Of a stretch of DNA of 29,051 nt, positions 12,101 through 21,911 are shown in pieces. Source of the stretch: Saccoglossus kowalevskii (lineage: Eukaryota; Hemichordata; Enteropneusta; Harrimaniidae); assembly GCF_000003605.2 (NCBI RefSeq), contig NW_003156234.1:384264-413314 (forward strand), in the 5' to 3' direction. How positions within the stretch are numbered: the first letter of the stretch is position 1; each line of letters begins with the position of its first letter. A program made the translations under genes and the position numbers. Below the pieces are notes generated by a model. The model did no database searches. It was not told the DNA's origin and saw nothing but the letters and a program-made list of their open reading frames with translations.

Positions 12101-15100
12101 GCATGTGCACATGTCCCACATAAGGTACTAGGCACATGCAAAGAATGAACAGAATCGGTCCACAGGATTCTGAAATACGACTCTGGACAGACTGACGCAC
12201 GGACGGACGGACGGACGGACGGACAGACTCAGGAACTCACGAATGGCCGGGGACATGTATCCTAACATGTATGATTCATGTACTAAATTTGAATGAAAAC
12301 TGACAAAGCATGTTCAAAATACAACATTTTCAAAAAACAAGATGGCTGCCAGTCGGCCATCTTTAATCCAATTGTGAAATAAATCGTCATGGACATGTAT
12401 CCTAACATGTATAATCCATGTACTAAGTTTGAATGAAAACTGACAAAGCATGTCCAAAATACAACATTTTCAAAAAACAAGATGGCTGCCAGTCGGCCAT
12501 CTTTAATCCAATTGTGAAATAAATCGTCATGGACATGTATCCTAACATGTATAATCCATGTACTAAGTTTGAATGAAAACTGCCAAAGCATGTCCAAAAT
12601 ACACTATTTTCAAAAAACAAGATGGCTGCCAGTCGGCCATTTTGAATCGAATTGCTAAACCACTGCATGTGCATATGTCCCACATAAGGTACTAGGCACA
12701 GGCAAAGAATGAAAGGAATCGGTACAAGGGATTCTGAGATACGACTCCGGACGGACGGACGGACGGACGGACGGACGGACGGACACCGAATTACAAGTCC
12801 CCGTTTTCGGACTTCGTCTGAACGGGGACTAAAAATTCTGTGCAAATTTCAACTCTTGTGATATTTCATAGAAACAGAGATCATCAACAATGCATGTCTA
12901 AAGCATAAAGTCAGAAGTTGTGAATCTTCAACCTAAACACCAAATAAACTGTTGATAACAAGCCTTGATTACATATGAGCAAGGAACTTCGTGATGAGAT
13001 TTGAAGAGGAGGGGGTAAAAAAGGAAAAGATCTTTTTTTGTCAAAACGTCACTTAAGTTATTACAACTACCCTGTGGATCGATGCAACATTCATAACCGT
13101 GCAAGCAGGTGGTGCATGAAATTCTTGCATTTTTGCCCTGAAGACTTCAAAAAATAAATTACCAAATTATGGTACAGTCAAACCTGTGTTAACGACCACC
13201 TGTGCAGAGTGGCCACCTGCTCATAGCGACCACCCTAGTACAGTCCCTTCGCAATTTAGACGTTAAAGACACTGGATATAGCGACCACTTGTCCAACGCG
13301 ACCAGCGACCACCTTATTGTAGACCTATTCACACTTTAACCTTTGTATAACGACCACCTACATTTCCATCAGAGAGTCTCAGCAAAAAGACAATAGCTAC
13401 TTGCGAATCGCTAACAGGAAAGTAGCCACATGTTACGTTCAGATTACCGAGTACTAGTACGCAATCTTTAGGGACTGTCTCGCACATGAAGAGCAAATTC
13501 CCCCCGTCTCGAAAACAAGAAAAATGAACCAGTTTTATTAAATGAGAGACGTTTTATTTACCTTGTCGACATGAAATATCCAAAAAAAATAATAAAACAT
13601 TTGTTTATTTCGTTTTCATCGCGGGATTGCAAAATCCGACCTATTTTGGCCGCCATATTGTTTGTTGTTGATCGTAATAAATTATGCTAATGAAGCTAGC
13701 GCATGGGCAAAAACGTATTGTTACTGAGGGGTCATCTCGGGGTTATTGTCAACGAAAGATGTTTTCTGTTTTGATCCTCTTTTTTTTATAAACGGTAATA
13801 TCAATAATTCGCAATCGAGAAAATTCGTTTGGGCAGTTTTGACACGTCGATGCTTGCAACAAATAACTGTAAAATTACGTGTACGATCACCGTGTTTCAT
13901 TTCCGGTTCGTTTGACTTTCTGATTCAACACCGAGAGTTGGAGCAATCGTTACGAGTTTGGTAAATTTTGTTTATTACCAATGCTTCCTCATTTTTAATG
14001 CTTGTTTGTTTTTTCAAACACGGCAACTTTGCCTGTGCATTTTGTCACATTACAATCGACAATACTAACGACGGGACTGATTACCGCCTGTGATGGAATA
14101 TGTGTAAGAGACTGGGGAATAAGACTGCGTGGCGAGAGTGTGAAAGTTCGAGCTGAAACGCCAATGCGGCCGATCGTTGACAATCGTTCTTATGCATTAA
14201 ATACACCAATGAATCCATGGGCAGAATCACTTGGTTCCAGTAAATTTCATGATATAATTTGTAGTAAAAAAGTAAAGCTGTGTAATTATGCAGATGAAAA
14301 TGAGCGACTTTTATTAAAAAAGACCTTTCCATTGTAGGTTTGTTTTTATGTTTTGCTTATGATCTCCCTTAAAATTTCGGCCCTAATTAATATTCATGAT
14401 TAAATGAATAAATTAGGCCACCTCCATATAAAGACCACCTGTCTATAAAGGACAGTTTGGCTCAGTCCACTGACTGTTCTTTATAGACAGGTTTGACTGT
14501 ATCATAAAAGAAGTCAGCAAATATAATTGTTCACCTGTGGTTCGCTCAAAGTTGCCCATACAGGTGTGATAAAAAACTTAATCCCGTCTTCAGAGCCTGG
14601 CAGTGTCACACCACGGATCAAAAGAATTAAGAGTACTACGTACGGGAATGTTGCTGTGAAGTAGACAACCTAGGAAAAAACAAATGTTGCATTAATAAAT
14701 ATTGTCATATATTATAACTATATTTACATCACATGTTCTAGTTTAACAACGTAAACACATCAACCGGTCACTGGTAGCATAGTGGTTGTTATCAGACTCA
14801 TGATCAGTAAACCCAAGTTCAAATCCTACCTTAGGCTGAACACCATAAAGGGTCAACCCCTACCCTGGATAAGTGTGCCACAGACTCAATGGGAAGGCCA
14901 ATTCCACTGGCCGAGATTCATTCACTAACGAATGCGACTTTAGGGAACCTTGGTTAAGGTCCGTAGTGCTCGTGTTCGATCTAGCCTGGTTGATGCCAGG
15001 ATAGCACATTACAATTGTAATTTACTATGTGTCAATCACGAGCAAATTCAGGAGAGACAACCGTGACATTCAATGTCCACAAAAAACATTTAAAAAAACA

Positions 15101-18100
15101 CATCAACTACACCAAACAAGCCAACCCATTCGACTACAACTCAGCCCACAGTCTGAGACAGGAGTTCCCTTAACAGGCTGCACCCTATGTGGAAATGGCC
15201 AAAAAGTGTCAATGGAGCAAGTTGGACGAATGGAGCTTTTTTGGGCAGATTTCAACAACTTGCTCTTGATTTACAGTCGTGTGTATTGCAATGAATGGGT
15301 TGGTAATCGCTACATTTGCAACTTTTGTCAGGTATTGTTAGTAATAATCAGATATCAACGAAAGATGAACTACAAGTAATGAGGTTTCAACAAAAGTGGA
15401 TGAGACGATGACATAGTTATGTGATCATACCTTTCCTGATGATTTTACTCCTTTAAATAAACAGCAGAATATAATAATCCATGCTAACAGCAGACAGAGA
15501 GCTAGTTGCCAAACTATTGACCCCGTTTCAGTAATACTGTCAGTTCTTTGTAGTACACCATGACTAGAAGAAAGGAAATAAATCATGAAATTAACTAAAA
15601 AGTGTTTAAAAAATATTTATGATTATGGTTTCACAGAATAAACCTGCGAATTGTTATCAAAATATGTAGCTAATAAAGTAATAAATACATAATATGTCAA
15701 TTAATGCGACCCTAGGCCTCTCATTTCTATGAATCTAGTCTGCAGAACGATAGAGCATTGTGTTTTCAAGAAACAATACAACCTGTATATTGAATATACT
15801 CAAGTGAAAAGCATTCTGTTTGATATGAGACTCATAGTGATGTATACAACGTGTGCCAAAAGCATTGTTACCATTAAATTTGAATTATTATTTCGAAATA
15901 TACAAAAAATGAAAAAAATTCCCAAGGTTTTTATGGAAATGTTGATAATCATTAAAGCACTATTGTACTTACAGCCAATATTCTTCACTTGGACGAACCC
16001 TTTGATCCTCGAATGGGTCAGTATACAGCTCAGTGTTGTCTGGTAGTGAGACATTGTAGTAACTTAATTCAGACTCTGTTAGGTTACTGATGTATACACA
16101 GTGATTTGTGTCATTGATGATTCCATTCTTACTAAGACAGTCCTCTGCCAATGTAGAACACAGGTCTGTATTCCAATCATGATCACAGCCAATCCACGGC
16201 AGAGTCTTTGTAAACGAAGCAAATGTGTAATAGATTGCATAGGTGATAATAACGTTGTACGATATGCCAACGTACGCAGATACACACATCATGCCGATCC
16301 CTACACCTAGTTCATAAAAAAAAAAATTCTTGTTAATTCATACAACTACTGTGGAATACTTTATTTTCGCTATCTTCGCTGAAAGAATAATTCAGTGAAA
16401 ATAAAATCCTGCGAATATCCATTTTTCCTATATTTTAAATTCAACTTGACAGACATCAGTGAAAATAAATTCCATACAAAACACCAAAAAAAGTCTATTC
16501 AGTGAAAATTAATTCCAGCTAAAATAAAGTATTTTACAGTAACACAAAGCTCAAATAAAAGCTGATCTTTGGTCTAAATTTGCAAATTTTTTCATAATTT
16601 CTCAATTCAAAATGTTCCAGATGCTGAACTACCAATGGATTTTACTTCCTCAAAACTTAAGTTAAAATGTCTTGAAGAGTGAACTTCCTATGTAACTTGT
16701 GTCAAACTATCTCTAGCACTGTCACAACCGCTTGACGTATTAAGTTAGTAATACATAAAACTATTTTCACAAGATCTACTTGAAAGTAGTCATGATAATT
16801 ACCTTTCATCATGGGAACTGCGTTCCATACTTCTATTGGACCTCTACTGCTATACTGACCAAAAGACAGCTCAAGAAAAAAGATCGGCAATCCCGCAAAT
16901 GCCAACATAATGGAATAAGGAATAAGAAAGGCACCTACAAATAGGAACAAAGTATATAAACGGTCACAGCTTTCACAGGTTTTTCGCTATTGCTCTTTTG
17001 CATAAATATAAAAAAAAATATCAATAACTGTCACTGGTTAATAATGTTATCTTCTCCCTTTTGTGGTTACAGCAGCTAGTAATCAGCAAAAACCACCTAC
17101 CGGGTAGTATTAGCCATATACTTCATATCCACCCCCAACTAAACAATAGAAAAATACAGTGAGGGGCACAAAGCTGGGGCTTTGCTTATAAACTTGTTCA
17201 TAAAAATGTGTAAATGCCGATCATTAGCTTTCATTGAATTTCCAATACTGTAAAGGGGGTAATTATTCACTGGGTTTTAATTTAGCTTATTTCGCTGACT
17301 GGCAAAATGTGCTAAATTAAAACCCAGTGAATATGTAAAATTTAGCATAAAATATATTATCTAAATGATAAAACCGTGAATTTAAAACCCACTGAATATA
17401 CCTGAAATGGTAAATCAGTGAAATTTAAACCCAGTGAAAATTAGTCATTTTACAGTACTAGTATTTAATAGAGATTAACTCAAAGGCTGTACATTGTCTG
17501 TACATGCATGCCTTCACATGACATAGCAGCCCGATATTCATATATAGGACTGTTCAAATATTTAAAAAAAATAGGTGCTTGCTGATTGGATAATGTTGAA
17601 CTATCTCATTAATATTAATTAGAATCAAATATGATATCGCAATACAATTTCTGGATTGGTCAATTTGAATTTGAATTTATAAAAGTGTATATTTATGAAA
17701 TGTTTATAACGACCATAGCTTTATATCCTTCACTTTCATTGCAAGGCTCAAGATAGTTTGTGAAGGAAACAAAACATTCAGATTTTAGCTATGAGCAAGA
17801 ATGTAATCTCACGAGTAATTACACGTTATAAAGTAATATAAGCACTTACCCCCGCCATTTCGGTAACACAGATAGGGGAATCTCCACACATTACCCAAAC
17901 CAACTGCATAACCAACGCAAGATAGAATGAATTCTACCTGGCTCCCCCAGTTACCACGTTCTGGATTCTCATCTCCCTCTGGTTCATCTTTGGAAGATTT
18001 GTCTGCATCCACTAGATGCAAGTTACTCTGAAAGTGGAAAGCAATGCAAACTGTAAACCGATAGAAATTTTACAGTGATAATATTAAAACGCAATGTTAA

Positions 18101-21100
18101 CTTTACCATAGGCACAAAAATAATCAAGAACTATTTTAAACAAAAATAATCAAGAACTATTTCAAACAAAAATAATCAAGAACTATTTCAAACAAAAATA
18201 ATCAAGAACTATTTCAAACAAAAATAAGAACAAAACAAAACAAAATAAAATAAAGTTAAAAATAAAATAAGCTGTTACGCATGTCACAAAAACAAAATCA
18301 ATACGAAATGTTGTCTATAGAGGGAGTATGACAAAAATTGTTAACATTGTTATCATTTAATTACAGACAAATAGCACCGTTAATCTAATAAATATGAACT
18401 CATCTCAGTGGCATGGCCCCAGTGACTCAAAAATCAGACAAAACCACTTTCCGGGAATACATTTATACGTCAATACTATTGGTTTAACGATAAATAAACA
18501 GTTCCTTCCTAACCATCTCAGTAAAAATCTACAAATAATATTGAAATTTGACAGGTGTTCCATGAATAATCATGCGAGGTCTTTATTAAATGGATAAGTT
18601 TGAGAGAAGGGGGTGAATATACATATTATATATATTCCTTTTCAGTCAGTAAAAATACACAGTATTTTGACAGATATTTTACTATTCCAGCTTCAGTTAC
18701 ATTCCAAACATGTTGATTCTGCATTGCAGACATACATCAAAGTTAGACAAAATATGTACAAGTATTTTGGTATCCAAAAATGCTTTTGTTAAATATTCCT
18801 ACATACAAACATGTCTATTTGTGAAAAACTGGCTCCCAGACAAATGGTATTTAAAATCAACCCCCTCTATCCCCTTCATTCTGTCGCAAACACACTCACT
18901 ATCGTGGCAACCAGAGAACATGGTAGGGATTTCGGAACTAATTTAATAAATGACACCTTAATTAAGTCAGTACAAGACAATTAGACATAATTAAGTTGTC
19001 ACACACTCTTTGAAAACACCAAGTAAAAAGATGAAGCATGCTTGAGGTCAACAGACAGGAATTTCCTGAAAGTATGCATTTTTTTTTTAACTTTTAATTT
19101 AGAAGAAAATTTACTTCACCAGTGATGGTTGCCAGGCGATGGAAATGTCTGATGGTCTGCCTCAAGAATAGGGACATCACAGATTTTTTCAATAAACACA
19201 AGTTTGCATACCCCCTCCCCCCGATTTCTATTTCTACATGTAGTACGTTCTTTCCACATTGTGTGCTAGTTAATAGCTGTATCCTGACACAAGCTATATC
19301 AGTAACTGTTTACCGGTAATATACATGTACAAACTACTAACACTTCAATTAAGGATTTCCTGCAAGTTTTCCATTCATTTTCATTTTTTTACTTATTAGT
19401 ACGTACTCAAAATTTGTAACATGAAAATTAGGTTGAGTCAATTAAAGCATATCTACAAAGCAATCTGATGCATCGAAAAAACTACTCTGATTGGTCTCAC
19501 TGTTAGGTGTAAGGGTTGGGAGCCCAAACAGACAATCTAATAGCATGGTGATTCTAAACACTCTTACAAAAATCTGCTTTGATGAATTTACAATATATAC
19601 ATATATTGGATGGTGAAACAATTTCTCTAGTATAGCCTGATAGAGAAGTGCTACTGCCTCACCCGCCTGCGAGACACTATGCAATCTATAATGAACAGGT
19701 ATCCAAGTACTATAAATAAAATCCAATGAATAATACTAAAAAACATCAACACACTAGATCCTATTTATCCAACCTAAAACATATGGTAGTGGAATCACAA
19801 GAATGCAAATCAACTTGTAAACAACCACAATATGAATACACAAACATGAGTGAGCATTCAGAAATTAACAGTTAAATGCAATATTTAAACAGATACTCCT
19901 TGACAGTTGGCATATTGCAGCATATAAACTATGAAAGATGTGTACACCAAGGATGACAGCTTGTTTGCAAAATTTCCAAGTACAACAAGTCATGAATGAT
20001 ACTGCCTTCGCTAGTTGTCATTCTAAAGTTGCATGCACACAAACAGATTTTCTGAACAGAATTCTCAGCGTGTTATCGTGTTACAATAAACATTAGTATG
20101 TGGTCTACATGTAAAACAATACGACACAGTTTGCTATTTTAATTTAACTAGATTTGGTTGATAAAATATCCCTATCCAGGTAATATTATAATATATACAG
20201 GCGTTCAACATGTATATACATGTACAGTACATTTATGTTATTACTGCAATATTGCCACAAATCCTGAAAAAAAAATTATCTTGCAAAAAATATGTAAAGG
20301 TAGATACTCCTTGACTGCTGTCGCTGTCTGCTGTATTTCTGGTCTCCCCGCAAATATTCACACAGCATTTATTGTTATTTTATTGTATTTCAATTGCTCG
20401 TAATAGTTATTGCTTTCAGTTTATTATAGTCTTGTCAAATTTAGTGCTTTTCAGTCTGTATTTTGGTCTATATATATGCCAACTTATTTTCTGCTGGTTT
20501 GCACCTCTATGAAGTTGCATTCTGGGAGACGATCATTGTTTAACCTGTTGTTACGAGTCTGTATATACATGCACAACTGTAATACTGAGTGCAATTTTTA
20601 TTGGCAATAAATATTTTTAAGCTACTTGTATTTATTGGTGTGTCTGCATCATGAATCAACAGATCCTGTCAACATACCGCCTGCCTATGGAGGCTTTCAG
20701 TTGGCCGATGTTTTGAGATGCATACAACAAATTATAGAATACTGAATAAAAGGTTGTGGTCACATACTAGAATAAATTAAAGTTGCTTTTCAGTTAATAG
20801 AGAACTTTAAAAATGGCCTGAGAGCTAAAAATGACTCTCCAGGGACATACATGTAGTAACAAGTGATTATGGGAGCTATGCTATAATAATATATTACATT
20901 TATTTAGTGATAGTTTGGGACTTTATTTGGGAGTGATAGGAAGTGATCAAGGCCTGTCCTGTAATAGATTGTAAGATCTGCTAAAGTGACATTACTACTA
21001 TTTCCAAAGCAATAAATCACTACTAACAATGATTTATTGCACTCAAATTCCAGAAATTACATACTTTTGTCGCATATTGGTCTGAATGTGTTCTAATTTT

Positions 21101-21880
21101 AAATACTGGGTGTCAATTTTGAGTCGTCAGACAAATTTGTAGCATTTTTGGTTACCATGATTTTGATGATGTGAGAACCAATGTAAATTTAGTTGTTTTT
21201 GCTCTTTTGTAATATTATGGTCTGGTAACTCACTTGTATGATACCATTATTTAATAAGATTTTCCTAAATGGAAATTCACCAAGTTCAGCTCTACATGCC
21301 GCATTTGAGGAGAATTTATTCACACCCAGTATTTTTTTAGCAAAATTTCAGTACTTGAAATATCCTGATTCGCCTAGCCTAGCCTAGCCACACTATACAT
21401 GTAAATACTGTAGAATACTTTATTTTCGCTTGGAATTTATTTTCACTCAAAGGATGATTCAGTGAAAATAAAATCCAGCGAATATGCTTTTTATCCTATA
21501 TTTCACATTCAACTCATCAAAAATCAGTGAAAATAAATTCCATACAAAACACCAAAAAAAGTCTATTCAGTGAAAATTAATTCCAGCTAAAATAAAGTAT
21601 TTCACAGAACATAAAAATTAACCACTTTGTACCACTTTTTTTAATACCATTCACTTGTTTCATTCCAGCTCAATGAAACAACCTGCCACTCCCAAGTTCA
21701 AAATGGTTGCCCCCAAAGCTGTACTGGCATTCAAAATATTGTACAAACCAATCAAAGCACAAATAAATGGGCAATTAACATAAAATTTGCATATGGTAAT
21801 GAGGCAATGTCAACAAAGCAGCATGTACTAAAATAGAGTGTAAAAATAAAACCGATGATAAATACATGTTTAGTTGGGAG

Positions 21881-21911
<31 letters not shown>

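Larger units (their letters stand above)
11480..12830. mobile_element. 1.35-kb non-autonomous element with AGTCCCCGTT ends and 140-bp internal modules
   Basis: Bounded by agtccccgtt at 11480-11489 and its exact inverse aacggggact at 12821-12830. The right end also carries agtccccgtt at 12796-12805, forming a 10-bp hairpin with the terminus. Inside are copies of a module of about 140 bases that starts gatggctgcc (or a variant) at 11763, 11917, 12057, 12341, 12481 and 12621. Two modules end with a GGAC tetranucleotide tract (12199-12224, 12748-12785). The long minus-strand frames here, with [12 protein letters not shown] and repeated hydrophobic segments, are products of the repeat, not protein genes. 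No transposase is present. Target-site duplication is not evident. Confidence 0.65.

Noticed and set aside
11883-12845. Three long minus-strand frames with repeated hydrophobic segments and [12 protein letters not shown]
   Set aside because: They are the translation of the 140-bp modules and the (ACGG)n tract, and repeat the same peptide at module spacing. No gene is needed to explain them.
14081-14332. Minus-strand frames opposite the pogo-like element's inner frame
   Set aside because: Shadows with no motifs; the opposite strand has the longer frame and even that is unidentified.
14765-14840. Functional tRNA gene
   Set aside because: Only A and B boxes are recognisable; no acceptor stem closes and the sequence continues into a SINE body with a target-site duplication.
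15029-15379. 116-codon plus-strand frame
   Set aside because: It begins inside the SINE tail, crosses the target-site duplication and runs antisense in intron 5; no domain seen.
15729-16310. Plus-strand frames of 105 and 69 codons
   Set aside because: They are antisense shadows of transporter exon 4.
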